A stretch of DNA of 64,000 nt, from NCBI RefSeq assembly GCF_002005425.1, contig NZ_CP019704.1, positions 2,748,001-2,812,000 of the forward strand, in the 5' to 3' direction. The translations under genes and the position numbers were made by a program. Source of the DNA: Polaribacter sp. BM10. GTDB lineage: Bacteria; Bacteroidota; Bacteroidia; Flavobacteriales; Flavobacteriaceae. Shown in pieces: positions 50,468 through 61,132 of the stretch. Each line of letters starts with the position of its first letter. Positions within the stretch are counted from its first letter, which is position 1. A model generated the notes under the pieces. The model did no database searches. It saw nothing but the letters and a program-made list of their open reading frames with translations, and was not told the origin of the DNA.

Positions 50468-53308
50468 ATGAAGTTTTTACAAACCATAAAAGTTATACTT
50501 ATTTGCTCGTTTTTACTGGCATTAAATGCTTGTGCAAAAAAAGCAGAGAAGCAAATAGATTTATCTGGCAATTGGAGGTTTAAAATTGATTCTTTAAATG
50601 TTGGAGAAAAGCAAAACTGGTTTTTAGATAAACTATCAGATACTATTAAGTTGCCAGGTTCTATGGCAGAAAATGGTAAAGGAGATGATATTACTGTAAA
50701 CACAAATTATACAGGTAATATGTGGAATGATAGTTTGTGGTATACAGATCCAAAAATGGCAAAGTATAGAAAAGAAGGAAATATTAAAATTCCTTTTTGG
50801 TTGCAACCTGTTAAAGATTATAAAGGAGCGGCTTGGTATCAAAAAACGGTAACTATTCCAGAGAATTGGAATGGTAAAACCATCAAACTACATTTAGAAC
50901 GTGTGCATTGGGAGTCTACAGTTTGGGTAGATAACAAAAAAGTAGGCATGCAAAATAGTCTAGCTACAGCACATAATTATGATGTAAGTAATTTCTTAAC
51001 TTCTGGAGCTCATACCATTTCTATTCGAGTTGATAATAGTATAAAAGATATTAATGTTGGTAAAGATGCCCATAGTATTTCTGATAATACACAAACAAAC
51101 TGGAATGGTATTGTTGGCGGTATTAAGCTTGAAGTTGCTCCTAAATTGGCATTAGGGGTAGTAAAATTGTATCCAAATGTTTCCACTAAATCAGTAAAAG
51201 TTGTTGCTCAAATACAAGGTGATACACAAAATACTAAACCAGAATTAACCCTTCAAGTTAGAGAGAAATCAAATCATAAAAATATTTTAGAACAAGTTAT
51301 AAAAGATGTTCAGCTAGATGTAGATAATAAAATAGTGGTAAACTTTAATATGGGAGAAAACCCTAAGCTTTGGGATGAATTCAACCCTAATCTTTATGAA
51401 ATGCAACTTGTTTTAAAATCTGATGAAGCAGTTGATACAAAACGTATAGATTTTGGGATGAGAGAGTTTAAAGCTGATGGTACTATTTTTAAAATAAATA
51501 ACCGCCCTATATATTTAAGAGGAACTCTAGAGTGTGCAATTTTTCCAAAAACGGGCTATCCCCCAACAGATGTAGATTCGTGGAAACGAATTCTAAAAAT
51601 TATTAAATCGCATGGATTAAATCATGTTCGTTTTCACTCTTGGTGTCCACCTGAAGCAGCATTTATAGCAGCTGATGAAATGGGCGTGTATATTCAGGCA
51701 GAAGCATCTGCTTGGTTAGCAAATTTAGGAGATGGAACACCAGTTGATCATTGGTTGTATAAAGAAGGTGAAGCTATTATTGATGCTTATGGAAATCATC
51801 CTTCTTTTGTCTTAATGACTTACGGAAATGAGCCAAGTGGAAAATATCACAAAGAATATTTAACCAAATACGTAGATCATTTTAAAAATTTAGATAACAG
51901 ACGTTTGTATACTAGTGGTGCAGGGTATCCGTATTTGCCAAATATGGATTATTATAACCATAGAGGTCCTAGAATTCAAGGTTGGAACGAAAATTTAAAA
52001 AGTATAATTAATGCCAAAGCCCCTCAAACAGTATTCGATTGGAGTAAGTTTATAGATAAAACTCCAATGCCTTATGTAAGCCATGAAATGGGCCAATGGT
52101 GTGTGTATCCAAACTTTAAAGAAATGTCTAAATACACTGGTGTTTTAAAACCTAAAAACTTTGAGATTTTTAAAGAAACTTTATCAGAAAATGGGATGAG
52201 TGATTTGGCAGAGGATTTTTTGATGGCGTCAGGTAAATTGCAAACGCTGTGTTATAAGGCAGATATTGAAGCAGCTTTAAGAACCAAAGGGATGGCTGGT
52301 TTTCAATTACTAGATTTACATGATTTTCCTGGACAAGGAACAGCTTTAGTAGGCGTTTTAGATGCTTTTTGGGATGAAAAAGGATACGTAACTCCAGAAG
52401 AATTTAAACAATTTAGTGGAAAAACAGTTCCGTTAGCGCGTTTAGAAAAAAGAACTTTTCAAAATACAGATACTTTATCAGCTGTAATTGAAATTGCTCA
52501 TTTTGGAGAAGCAACATTGGATAATGTAACTCCAAAATGGACATTCACAAAACCTGATGGAAGTATTTTTTCTGAAGGAAAATTAAAAACAACTAACATC
52601 CCGTTAGGAAATGGAATTCAATTAGGTGTAATTAATCAATCTTTTAAGAAAATTACGAAAGCTCAAAAATTAACGTTAAGTATTACTGTTAATGAATTTA
52701 AAAACAGTTGGGATATTTGGGTATATCCAAATGAAAAAGCACCTATAAAAAATAAGAAAGGCTATAAAGTAACCAATAAATTAGATGCTAAGACATTAGC
52801 ATATTTAAATAATGGAGGAAGTGTTTTATTGAACATCACCAAAGGAGACATTACTCCAGAATATGGAGGTGATATCGGAATTGGTTTTTCAAGTATTTTC
52901 TGGAATACCTCTTGGACTAAAGAACAAAAACCACACACACTAGGAATCCTTTGTGATCCTAAGCATCCTGCGTTGGCTCATTTTCCAACAGAATACCATT
53001 CTAACTGGCAGTGGTGGGATGCCATGAGTCATTCTAACGCCATCATTTTTGATGAACTTCCAGAAATTAATCCAATAGTTAGGGTAATTGACGATTGGTT
53101 TAAAAACAGAAAAACAGCACTACTTTTTGAAGCTAAAGTTGGTAAAGGAAAACTACTGTTTTCTGGAATAGACTTACACACAAATTTAGAAGAAAGATTA
53201 GAAGCAAAACAGTTGTTGTATAGTTTAGAGCACTATGTGTCAAGTGATGCTTTTAATCCTATAATAGAACTAAAAGAGAAACAATTAAAACAAATGTTAA
53301 AGTATTAA
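50468..53308 (+). CDS. GH2-family glycoside hydrolase lipoprotein (paralogue A)
   Basis: The 946-residue lipoprotein (LNAC lipobox, Cys 22) has the GH2 order: sugar-binding jelly-roll (about 30-225), Ig-like domain (230-330), TIM barrel (335-640), then extra beta domains. The last of these (about 760-930) looks like a degenerate amidotransferase/trehalose-type fold. The catalytic acid/base is Glu 455 (YGNEPSG) and the nucleophile probably Glu 540 (YVSHEMGQW). It belongs to a GH2 group in Bacteroidetes PULs that is not classic LacZ; beta-galactosidase, beta-glucuronidase or alpha-arabinopyranosidase activity are all known in GH2. It is paralogous to 58277-61108, with the same domain order. Confidence 0.88.
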   Translation: MKFLQTIKVILICSFLLALNACAKKAEKQIDLSGNWRFKIDSLNVGEKQNWFLDKLSDTIKLPGSMAENGKGDDITVNTNYTGNMWNDSLWYTDPKMAKYRKEGNIKIPFWLQPVKDYKGAAWYQKTVTIPENWNGKTIKLHLERVHWESTVWVDNKKVGMQNSLATAHNYDVSNFLTSGAHTISIRVDNSIKDINVGKDAHSISDNTQTNWNGIVGGIKLEVAPKLALGVVKLYPNVSTKSVKVVAQIQGDTQNTKPELTLQVREKSNHKNILEQVIKDVQLDVDNKIVVNFNMGENPKLWDEFNPNLYEMQLVLKSDEAVDTKRIDFGMREFKADGTIFKINNRPIYLRGTLECAIFPKTGYPPTDVDSWKRILKIIKSHGLNHVRFHSWCPPEAAFIAADEMGVYIQAEASAWLANLGDGTPVDHWLYKEGEAIIDAYGNHPSFVLMTYGNEPSGKYHKEYLTKYVDHFKNLDNRRLYTSGAGYPYLPNMDYYNHRGPRIQGWNENLKSIINAKAPQTVFDWSKFIDKTPMPYVSHEMGQWCVYPNFKEMSKYTGVLKPKNFEIFKETLSENGMSDLAEDFLMASGKLQTLCYKADIEAALRTKGMAGFQLLDLHDFPGQGTALVGVLDAFWDEKGYVTPEEFKQFSGKTVPLARLEKRTFQNTDTLSAVIEIAHFGEATLDNVTPKWTFTKPDGSIFSEGKLKTTNIPLGNGIQLGVINQSFKKITKAQKLTLSITVNEFKNSWDIWVYPNEKAPIKNKKGYKVTNKLDAKTLAYLNNGGSVLLNITKGDITPEYGGDIGIGFSSIFWNTSWTKEQKPHTLGILCDPKHPALAHFPTEYHSNWQWWDAMSHSNAIIFDELPEINPIVRVIDDWFKNRKTALLFEAKVGKGKLLFSGIDLHTNLEERLEAKQLLYSLEHYVSSDAFNPIIELKEKQLKQMLKY

Positions 53309-53345
53309 TACTCTTTTTTTTGAGTGTTATGTAAAACAAAGTCAT

Positions 53346-56300
53346 ATGAGAACTGTAAAAGCCTGGGAGGAGAAAGTGATGATTCCTACTTACGAAGTTG
53401 GAGCTCCAGAAAAATATCCTGTTTTTTTAGAAAAAAGAGTATATCAAGCAAGTAGTGGAGCAGTATATCCACATCCTGTAATAGAAAAAATTAGCGATAC
53501 AAAAGTAGATAAAGAATGGGATGCTATTTTTATAGAAAATGATTATATAAAATTAATGATTTTACCTGCTTTAGGTGGAAGAATTCAAAGAGCTTACGAT
53601 AAAATTCGTAAGCGTGACTTTGTATATTATAATCATGTAATAAAACCAGCACTTGTAGGTTTAACTGGTCCTTGGATTTCTGGAGGAATTGAATTCAACT
53701 GGCCACAACACCATAGACCAAGTACTTACGATCCAACAGATTTTTATATAGAAGATAATGAGGATGGTAGTAAAACCATTTGGGTAAGCGAATTAGAACG
53801 TATGTTCCGTACAAAAGGTATGGCAGGTTTTACCTTACATCCAGATAAAGCATATATAGAAATTAAAGCACATTTATACAACAGAACACCTCATCCACAA
53901 ACTTTTTTATGGTGGGCAAACCCTGCTGTAGCTGTTAATGATCATTATCAATCTGTATTTCCTCCAGATGTAAATGCAGTATTTGACCACGGAAAACGTG
54001 ATGTTTCTGAATTTCCAATTGCAAAAGGAGAATACTATAAAGTAGATTACTCACCAGGAACAGATATTTCTAGATATAAAAATATTCCTGTACCAACAAG
54101 TTATATGGCAATTACGTCTAAATATGATTTTGTGGGTGGTTATGAGAATGATTCTAAAGGAGGATTATTACACGTAGCAGACCATAATGTGTCTCCTGGA
54201 AAAAAACAATGGACTTGGGGTAATGGAGAATTTGGAAAAGCATGGGATAGAAATTTAACAGATACAGACGGACCATACATAGAATTAATGTGTGGCGTAT
54301 ATACAGACAATCAACCAGATTTCTCTTGGATGCATCCTTACGAAGAGAAAAGCTTTAAGCAGTATTTTATGCCTTACTATAATGTTGGTGTAGTAAAAAA
54401 TGCAACCAAAGAAGCTTTAGTAAACTTAGAAATGGTTGATGGTAAAGCATTGGTAAAAGTATATGTTACCTCTACCTATAACAATTGTGTAATTACTTTA
54501 AAAGCAAATGATACAGTAGTACACGAAGAAGTTGTAAACCTTTCTCCAGAAGTAGGTTTTGAACAATCTGTAGAAATAGGAACTAATACGTTTGATGATT
54601 TACAAATATCAGTAAATGATGCTGCTGGTAAAGTATTGGTCTCATGGGAACCAGACAAAGATTTATCGGAAGAAATTCCTGAACCAGCAAAAGCTGCTAA
54701 AGATCCTAAAGATATCGATACTGTAGAAGGTTTGTATTTAAGAGGATTGCATTTAGAGCAGTACAGACATGCTACTTTTAATGCCACAGATTATTATGAA
54801 GAAGCGTTAAGAAGAGCACCAAAAGATGTACGTTGTAATAATGCAATGGGGCTTTGGTATATGCGCAAAGGGCAATTAGAAAAATCTATCCAATATTTTA
54901 ACACGGCTATCGAAACGTTAACAAGTCATAATCCAAATCCGTATGATGGAGAACCTTACTTTAATAAAGGGTTGGCTTTAAATTTCTTAGGTAAAAAAGA
55001 AGAAGCGTACGCAAGTTTCTTTAAAGCGTGTTGGAATGCACAATGGCAAGATGCAGGTTACTTTAATTTGGCGCAAATAGATTGCTCTAAAGGTGATTTA
55101 GAAAAAGCGTTAGACCTTGTAGATAGAGCATTAATTAAAAACTGGCACAATCATAAAGCAAGACATTTAAAAGTTGTTATTTTAAGAAAACAAGGTAAAC
55201 TAGAAGCTGCTGGTAAATTAATAGAAGAATCTTTAGCTATCGATAAGTTTAATTTCGGGGTTTTATACGAACGTTATATTTTATCAAATAAACAAGAAGA
55301 TGTAGAGGCTCTTAAACATATTTTAAGAAATAATGCGCATAATTATATTGAGTTTTCTCTAGATTATGCTTCGGCAGGTCAGTTTGATGAAGCTGTGGCT
55401 TTATTAAAAGTACACACAGAAGAGAATACTAAGGTTTATCCTATGGTACACTATTTTATGGGATGGTTTTACGACCAAAAAGGAGATCATACAAATGCAT
55501 TAGAAGCTTACAAAAAAGCCTCTCAAATGCCAGATAAATATTGTTTTCCAAATAAAATAGAAGAAGTATTAGCGCTACAAGCTGCTTGTATAGCAAACCC
55601 ATCTGATGCCAAAGCATTTTATTATTTAGGTAACTTTTGGTATGCAAATAGACAATATGTTGAAGCGCAAGAATGTTGGGAAACATCCGTGAAATTAGAT
55701 GAACGTTTTGCAATTATCCATCGTAATTTAGCTTTACTGTATTACAACAAAACCAATCAAAAAGAGTTGGCAGTAAAACATCTAGAAAGAGCCTTTAAGA
55801 TAGATAATACAGACGCTAGATTGTTAATGGAGTTGGACCAATTGTATAAGAAAATAAATGTATCTATAGACAAGCGTTTGTCTCTTTTAGAGCAATATAT
55901 AGAGTTAACCAATTCTAGAGACGATTTATATTTAGAGCGCATTTCTCTATACAATTTAAAAGGCGATTTTGAAAAAGCGAAAGAATTGATAGAAAACCGC
56001 CAGTTTCATCCTTGGGAAGGAGGAGAAGGTAAAGTACCTTTTCAATATTTAACCTGTTATACAGAACTAGCTAAGAAAAACATTAACGCAAAGAATTTTG
56101 AATATGCAATTGAGTTGCTCATCGCAGCAAAAACATATCCTCATAATTTAGGTGAAGGTAAATTGCATGGTACCGTAGAAAATGATATTGATTATTGGTT
56201 AGGTTGCGCCTATGAAGGTTTAGGTGATAAAGATAAAGCAAAATCATACTTTGAGTTAGCATCAGAAGGGTTAAGCGATCCTAGTCCTGCAATATTTTAT

Positions 56301-56645
56301 AACGATCAGCAACCAGATAAAATTTTCTACCAAGGTTTAGCTTTACAAAAATTAGGAAAATCTAAAAAAGCAGAAAAGAGATTTGATAACCTCTTAAACT
56401 ATGGTTTAGCGCATATGAATGATAATGTAAAGTTAGATTACTTTGCCATTTCACTACCAGATTTATTAATTTGGGAAGAAGATTTAAACGTTATTAACAA
56501 AATACATTGTAACTATTTAATTGGTCTTGGTCAATTAGGTAAAGGCAATGATGCAGGGGCTATTGAAGCTTTCGATAAAGTAAAACGTACAAACCTATCT
56601 CATATACCAGCAAATATTCATGCACAATTGGTTGGTGTTTCATAA
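53346..56645 (+). CDS. DUF5107 domain protein with TPR repeats, cytosolic
   Basis: The 1099-residue protein has no signal peptide. Residues 1-350 form a DUF5107 domain: YIKLMILPALGGRIQRAYDK, SGGIEFNWPQHHRPSTYDP, HLYNRTPHPQTFLWWANPAV. This has a galactose-mutarotase-like beta-supersandwich look. From about 440 onwards come many tetratricopeptide repeats (NAMGLWYMRKGQLEKSIQYF; YYLGNFWYANRQYVEAQECW; DYWLGCAYEGLGDKDKAKSYF). Such proteins are widespread in Bacteroidetes PULs but without a function that I can name safely. The domain suggests binding or cleavage of a galactose-like sugar in the cytosol, with TPRs as scaffold or oligomerisation part. It lies between a GH2 and a sulfatase gene. Confidence 0.85.
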   Translation: MRTVKAWEEKVMIPTYEVGAPEKYPVFLEKRVYQASSGAVYPHPVIEKISDTKVDKEWDAIFIENDYIKLMILPALGGRIQRAYDKIRKRDFVYYNHVIKPALVGLTGPWISGGIEFNWPQHHRPSTYDPTDFYIEDNEDGSKTIWVSELERMFRTKGMAGFTLHPDKAYIEIKAHLYNRTPHPQTFLWWANPAVAVNDHYQSVFPPDVNAVFDHGKRDVSEFPIAKGEYYKVDYSPGTDISRYKNIPVPTSYMAITSKYDFVGGYENDSKGGLLHVADHNVSPGKKQWTWGNGEFGKAWDRNLTDTDGPYIELMCGVYTDNQPDFSWMHPYEEKSFKQYFMPYYNVGVVKNATKEALVNLEMVDGKALVKVYVTSTYNNCVITLKANDTVVHEEVVNLSPEVGFEQSVEIGTNTFDDLQISVNDAAGKVLVSWEPDKDLSEEIPEPAKAAKDPKDIDTVEGLYLRGLHLEQYRHATFNATDYYEEALRRAPKDVRCNNAMGLWYMRKGQLEKSIQYFNTAIETLTSHNPNPYDGEPYFNKGLALNFLGKKEEAYASFFKACWNAQWQDAGYFNLAQIDCSKGDLEKALDLVDRALIKNWHNHKARHLKVVILRKQGKLEAAGKLIEESLAIDKFNFGVLYERYILSNKQEDVEALKHILRNNAHNYIEFSLDYASAGQFDEAVALLKVHTEENTKVYPMVHYFMGWFYDQKGDHTNALEAYKKASQMPDKYCFPNKIEEVLALQAACIANPSDAKAFYYLGNFWYANRQYVEAQECWETSVKLDERFAIIHRNLALLYYNKTNQKELAVKHLERAFKIDNTDARLLMELDQLYKKINVSIDKRLSLLEQYIELTNSRDDLYLERISLYNLKGDFEKAKELIENRQFHPWEGGEGKVPFQYLTCYTELAKKNINAKNFEYAIELLIAAKTYPHNLGEGKLHGTVENDIDYWLGCAYEGLGDKDKAKSYFELASEGLSDPSPAIFYNDQQPDKIFYQGLALQKLGKSKKAEKRFDNLLNYGLAHMNDNVKLDYFAISLPDLLIWEEDLNVINKIHCNYLIGLGQLGKGNDAGAIEAFDKVKRTNLSHIPANIHAQLVGVS

Positions 56646-56660
56646 TATTACTTAAACTTC

Positions 56661-58175
56661 ATGAACTTTAAATATTTAATGTATTACAGTATTATTTTCT
56701 TCCTTATGGGAGTAAATAGTACTGTTTTTTCTCAAAAGAATAATCCCAATATTGTCATCATTTATGTAGACGATTTAGGTTTTGGTGATATCGGAGTAAA
56801 TGGAGCAATTGGGGTAAAAACACCTAATATTGATACTTTAGCAAAAAATGGTTTAAATCTTACTGATGCACACTGTTCTGCTGCAACTTGTACACCATCT
56901 CGTTATTCTTTATTAACAGGTAGTTACGCTTTTAGAAGTAATGCTGCTATTTTAGAGGGTGATGCTCCCTTAATAATAGATACCAAAAAAGAGACGTTAC
57001 CAAAAATGTTGCAAAAAGCAGGATACACAACAGGTGTAGTTGGTAAATGGCACTTAGGTTTGGGTAAAGGAAAAATAGACTGGAACAAGCGTATTCCTTT
57101 AGGACCAAAAGAAGTTGGTTTTGATTATAGTTTTTTAATTCCTGCAACAGGAGATAGAGTACCTTGTGTATTTCTTGAAAACCAAGAAGTTGTTGGTTTA
57201 GATATTAATGATCCAATAACTGTAAGTTATGGTTCTAGAATTGAAGGTTATCCTTGGGGATTTAAACATCCAGAATTATTAAAACAACATACAGATCCTT
57301 ATCATCAAGGAGCTGTAATTAATGGAATTAGTAGAATTGGTTATATGAAAGGTGGAAAAGATGCACTTTGGGTAGATGAAGATTTTCCTTTTGTATTAAC
57401 CGATAAAGCCAACGATTTTATAAATAAAAATACGGAAAAACCATTCTTTTTATATTTTTCGTTACACGACATTCATCAACCAAGAATAGCAAATATTAAG
57501 TTTGTAGAAAGTAGCAGTATGGGACCTCGTGGAGATGTTATTGCTCAAATGGATTGGTGCGTGGGTCAAATTACAAAAACCTTAAAAAAACACAATCTTT
57601 TAGAAAATACGTTAATCATTTTTACTAGTGATAACGGACCTATTTTAGATGATGGATATGTAGATTATGCTAGAGAATTAGTTGGAGACCATAAACCAGG
57701 AGGTATTTTTAGAGGAAGTAAATATTCTGTTTATGAAGCAGGAACTAGAATGCCAACAATAGTACATTGGCCAAAAGAAGTAAAACCAGGTACGAGTTCT
57801 GCATTGTTATCTCAAGTAGATTTGTATAAATCTCTGGCTTGTTTAGTAAAACAAGATATTGAAAAAGATGCGGCTCCAGATAGTCAAGATTTTTTAAAGT
57901 CGTGGTTAGGGAAATCGAATAAAGGGCGTAAATTTTTATTAGAAGAAGCCTATACTTACGGTTTAAGAATGGGAAAGTGGAAATACATAAAACCTAAAAA
58001 GAAACCTGTGCCTAATTGGATTGTTCAAAAATTTGTAGATCCAGGATTTAGAGAAGAAGTGCAATTATTTAATTTAGATGAAGATCCATCAGAAAAAAAT
58101 AATGTCTATAAAAATCACCCAAAAATAGTTGAGGTAATGGAACAAAAAATCAATGCAATTTTAGATCAGAAATAG
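56661..58175 (+). CDS. S1-family arylsulfatase-type sulfatase, exported
   Basis: The 504-residue protein has a cleavable signal peptide (ending FSQ at about residue 25) and a type I sulfatase core. YVDDLG is at 35-40, the formylglycine motif CTPSR at 77-81 (Cys 77), GKWHLGLGKGK near 123-133, HDIHQPR near 267-273 and FTSDNGP near 325-331. Unlike the sulfatase at 46646 it is not lipidated, so it should be free in the periplasm. The HxxxxR and DNGP variants differ from the first enzyme, suggesting a different sulfate position. It is within the second PUL operon, 15 bp after the DUF5107 gene. Confidence 0.93.
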   Translation: MNFKYLMYYSIIFFLMGVNSTVFSQKNNPNIVIIYVDDLGFGDIGVNGAIGVKTPNIDTLAKNGLNLTDAHCSAATCTPSRYSLLTGSYAFRSNAAILEGDAPLIIDTKKETLPKMLQKAGYTTGVVGKWHLGLGKGKIDWNKRIPLGPKEVGFDYSFLIPATGDRVPCVFLENQEVVGLDINDPITVSYGSRIEGYPWGFKHPELLKQHTDPYHQGAVINGISRIGYMKGGKDALWVDEDFPFVLTDKANDFINKNTEKPFFLYFSLHDIHQPRIANIKFVESSSMGPRGDVIAQMDWCVGQITKTLKKHNLLENTLIIFTSDNGPILDDGYVDYARELVGDHKPGGIFRGSKYSVYEAGTRMPTIVHWPKEVKPGTSSALLSQVDLYKSLACLVKQDIEKDAAPDSQDFLKSWLGKSNKGRKFLLEEAYTYGLRMGKWKYIKPKKKPVPNWIVQKFVDPGFREEVQLFNLDEDPSEKNNVYKNHPKIVEVMEQKINAILDQK

Positions 58176-58276
58176 ATTTATAAAGTTTAAAATATGAGTT
58201 AATCATATGAGATTTAATAGAAAATATAGCAATTGCGGAAAATTAAATTATTAAGAATTCAATTTTAATATTACCA

Positions 58277-61108
58277 ATGAAAAATAAAATTACAATAATG
58301 TTGAATAAATTTAATGTACAAAAAACAGGTCTTTTCACAGGGACTCTAATTATATTATTAATATTGAATAGTTGTTCAAAAGCACCAGCTTCTATAACTA
58401 TTTCTGGTCAATGGCAAGTAAAACTAGATTCAACAAATATTGGTAATTCACAAGGTTGGGCAAACAGTAAATTTACAGGAACTTCTATAAACTTACCAAA
58501 CACTTTAGATGGTGCAAAAATAGGAACTCCAGATACACTAAAGCCTGCTATTAACAATTATGTGATGTCTAATTTAACTAGAAAATATCAATATATTGGT
58601 AAAGCATGGTATCAAAAAGAAATAGAAATTCCAACTTCTTGGAAAGATAAAAATATTCAATTAGGTTTAGAACGTATTATTTGGGAATCATCAGTTTATA
58701 TAGATGGTAAATTAATAGGAAGCGCAAATAGTCTTGTTGGTAGTCATAATTATGATCTAACAAATAATTTAACTCCAGGAAAACATTTGCTTACAATTTG
58801 TATAGACAATTCTAATAAGTTTCCATTGATTAATGTTGCAGGTACAATGTATCCAGTTAAGGTTAATCAAGATATGGCACATGCCTATACTAATCATACG
58901 CAAATAAAATGGAATGGTATTTTAGGCGATATGGAGCTAGTTGCTCACGATAAAAACGAGCCAGAAAACATTCAAATTTATCCAAATGCAGCGCTGAATA
59001 AATTAAAAGTAACATTTAATCAGCCTACTCAAGTTGGAGAGTCTGTAAGTCTTATTATAAAATCTACTGGTGGTGTTGAGGTGTATAACAATAAAGTAAA
59101 GACCTCTAAAACTGAAGGAAATGAGTTTGTATTAGAAATTGATAAACCTAAAGACTTAGAATTATGGGACGAATTTAATCCTAAATTATATGATGTTGAG
59201 TTAGTTACTAATACAGGTACAACTAGTGCAAGATTTGGTTATAAGTTTGTGAGCAGTAAGGGTGGAGATTTATTATTAAATGATAAACGAATTTTCTTAA
59301 GAGGAAATTTAGAATGTGTAATTTTTCCTTTAACAGGGCATCCACCAACAAAAAAAGAAGAATGGGCTACATTAATAAAGCAAGCTAAAGATTATGGATT
59401 AAATCACTTACGTTTTCATTCATGGTGTCCACCAAAAACAGCATTCGAAGCAGCAGATGAAGCAGGTTTTTATGTGCAAGTAGAATTACCTCATTGGAGT
59501 TTAAAAGTTGGTGAAGACAAAAAAACAACCCAGTTTTTAAAAGAAGAAGCAGATAAAATAATTAAAGATTACGGAAACCATCCATCGTTTATTTTTATGG
59601 CTTTAGGTAACGAATTACAGGGAGATATAAGTGTTTTAAATGATATGGTTGCAGATTTAAAACCTAAAGATAATAGACATTTGTATGCAACTACTGCATT
59701 TTCATTTCAACAACCAACTGGTACAAGACCAGAAAAAGAGGATGAGTTTTTTATTGCACAATGGACAGATAAAGGATGGATTAGAGGGCAAGGTATTTTT
59801 AATGCAAAAGCACCTCACTTTAATGCAGATTATACTTCAGGAGCAGGTCATATAAACGTACCTTTAGTATCTCACGAAATAGGACAGTATTCTGTATACC
59901 CAGATATGAGTGAAATCGAAAAATATACAGGGGTACTAAAACCATTAAATTTTATTGCTGTAAAAAATGATTTAGAGAAAAAAGGACTTATAGATTTAGC
60001 ACCAGATTTTACGTATGCTTCAGGAAAATTAGCAGCATTATTATACAAAGAAGAAATTGAACGTGCATTAAAAACACCAAGTTTTGATGGTTTTCAATTA
60101 TTACAATTACAAGATTTTCCGGGTCAAGGTACAGCTTTAGTTGGTTTGTTAAATGCATTTTGGGAATCTAAAGGTGTAATTTCTGCAGAAGAATTTAGTC
60201 AATTTAATAGTGAGTTAGTTCCGCTAATTCGATTTGAAAAAGCAGTTTATGAAAATGAAGAAACATTTGAAGCTTCTATAGAAATTGCTAATTTTTATAA
60301 AGAGTTAAAAAATAAAACTATAGATTGGGTTATTACTGATGAAGCAAAAAATGTAGTAAACAAAGGGTCTTTAACTGATGTAAATTTAGTGATAGGCAAC
60401 AATACCAATTTAGGTAAAATTGTCCATACTATTAAAATTAATAAGGCTAAAAAACTAACCATAACAGTTCGTGTAAACAATACGAAATATAAGAATAGTT
60501 GGAATATTTGGGTATACCCAAAAAACCTTTCTACTACGGATGATGATATAGTTTTTACTGCATCTATAGCAATAGCCGAAAAAGCATTGCAAAAAGGGAA
60601 AAAGGTATTTTTAAACCCAAATCCAAAATCATTAAAAGGAATTACAGGTCGTTTTGTTCCTGTATTTTGGAGTCCTGTTCACTTTCCAAATCAACCAGCA
60701 ACAATGGGTGTCTTGTTAGATGAAAAACATCCAGCATTTACTAAATTCCCAACAGATTCTTACAGTAATTGGCAATGGTGGGATTTATGTATCAATTCAA
60801 AATCTATCATTGTAGACGCCATTAATGCCAAACCTTTAGTACGCGTAATCGATAATTTTGTTACCAACCACCACTTAACCAATTTATTCGAAGCTAAAGT
60901 TGGTAAAGGACAATTGGTATTTTCTTCTATAGACTTAACTTCAAATTTAAATAAAAGGCCTGTTGCTAGACAGTTAAAACACAGTGTTATAAATTATATG
61001 AAAAGCAGCTCTTTTAATCCTTCAAACTCAATAAACATAGAAGATATAAAATCTTTAAAATTAACGGGAAAACAATCTAATTTCTCTGCAAAAGATATTT
61101 ATCAATAA
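58277..61108 (+). CDS. GH2-family glycoside hydrolase lipoprotein (paralogue B)
   Basis: The 943-residue protein repeats the domain order of the enzyme at 50468. It has a lipobox LNSC (Cys 33), a jelly-roll from about 40, an Ig-like domain, a TIM barrel with acid/base Glu 446 (LGNELQG) and probable nucleophile Glu 534 (LVSHEIGQY), and C-terminal beta domains. Active-site loops differ from paralogue A (YGNEPSGKYH against LGNELQGDIS). The gene pair thus looks like an old duplication followed by specialisation. A second in-frame ATG at 58298 would shorten the unusually long N-region of the signal peptide. It is 101 bp after the sulfatase with no clear own promoter, 24 bp before the GH16 gene. 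Confidence 0.88.
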   Translation: MKNKITIMLNKFNVQKTGLFTGTLIILLILNSCSKAPASITISGQWQVKLDSTNIGNSQGWANSKFTGTSINLPNTLDGAKIGTPDTLKPAINNYVMSNLTRKYQYIGKAWYQKEIEIPTSWKDKNIQLGLERIIWESSVYIDGKLIGSANSLVGSHNYDLTNNLTPGKHLLTICIDNSNKFPLINVAGTMYPVKVNQDMAHAYTNHTQIKWNGILGDMELVAHDKNEPENIQIYPNAALNKLKVTFNQPTQVGESVSLIIKSTGGVEVYNNKVKTSKTEGNEFVLEIDKPKDLELWDEFNPKLYDVELVTNTGTTSARFGYKFVSSKGGDLLLNDKRIFLRGNLECVIFPLTGHPPTKKEEWATLIKQAKDYGLNHLRFHSWCPPKTAFEAADEAGFYVQVELPHWSLKVGEDKKTTQFLKEEADKIIKDYGNHPSFIFMALGNELQGDISVLNDMVADLKPKDNRHLYATTAFSFQQPTGTRPEKEDEFFIAQWTDKGWIRGQGIFNAKAPHFNADYTSGAGHINVPLVSHEIGQYSVYPDMSEIEKYTGVLKPLNFIAVKNDLEKKGLIDLAPDFTYASGKLAALLYKEEIERALKTPSFDGFQLLQLQDFPGQGTALVGLLNAFWESKGVISAEEFSQFNSELVPLIRFEKAVYENEETFEASIEIANFYKELKNKTIDWVITDEAKNVVNKGSLTDVNLVIGNNTNLGKIVHTIKINKAKKLTITVRVNNTKYKNSWNIWVYPKNLSTTDDDIVFTASIAIAEKALQKGKKVFLNPNPKSLKGITGRFVPVFWSPVHFPNQPATMGVLLDEKHPAFTKFPTDSYSNWQWWDLCINSKSIIVDAINAKPLVRVIDNFVTNHHLTNLFEAKVGKGQLVFSSIDLTSNLNKRPVARQLKHSVINYMKSSSFNPSNSINIEDIKSLKLTGKQSNFSAKDIYQ

Positions 61109-61132
61109 TAATAGATAATCAGTAATTTTAAA

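Noticed and set aside
53309..53345. Short ACTC-T8-GAGT hairpin between GH2 and DUF5107 genes as a terminator
   Set aside because: The four-bp stem is too weak, and the neighbouring genes look co-transcribed.
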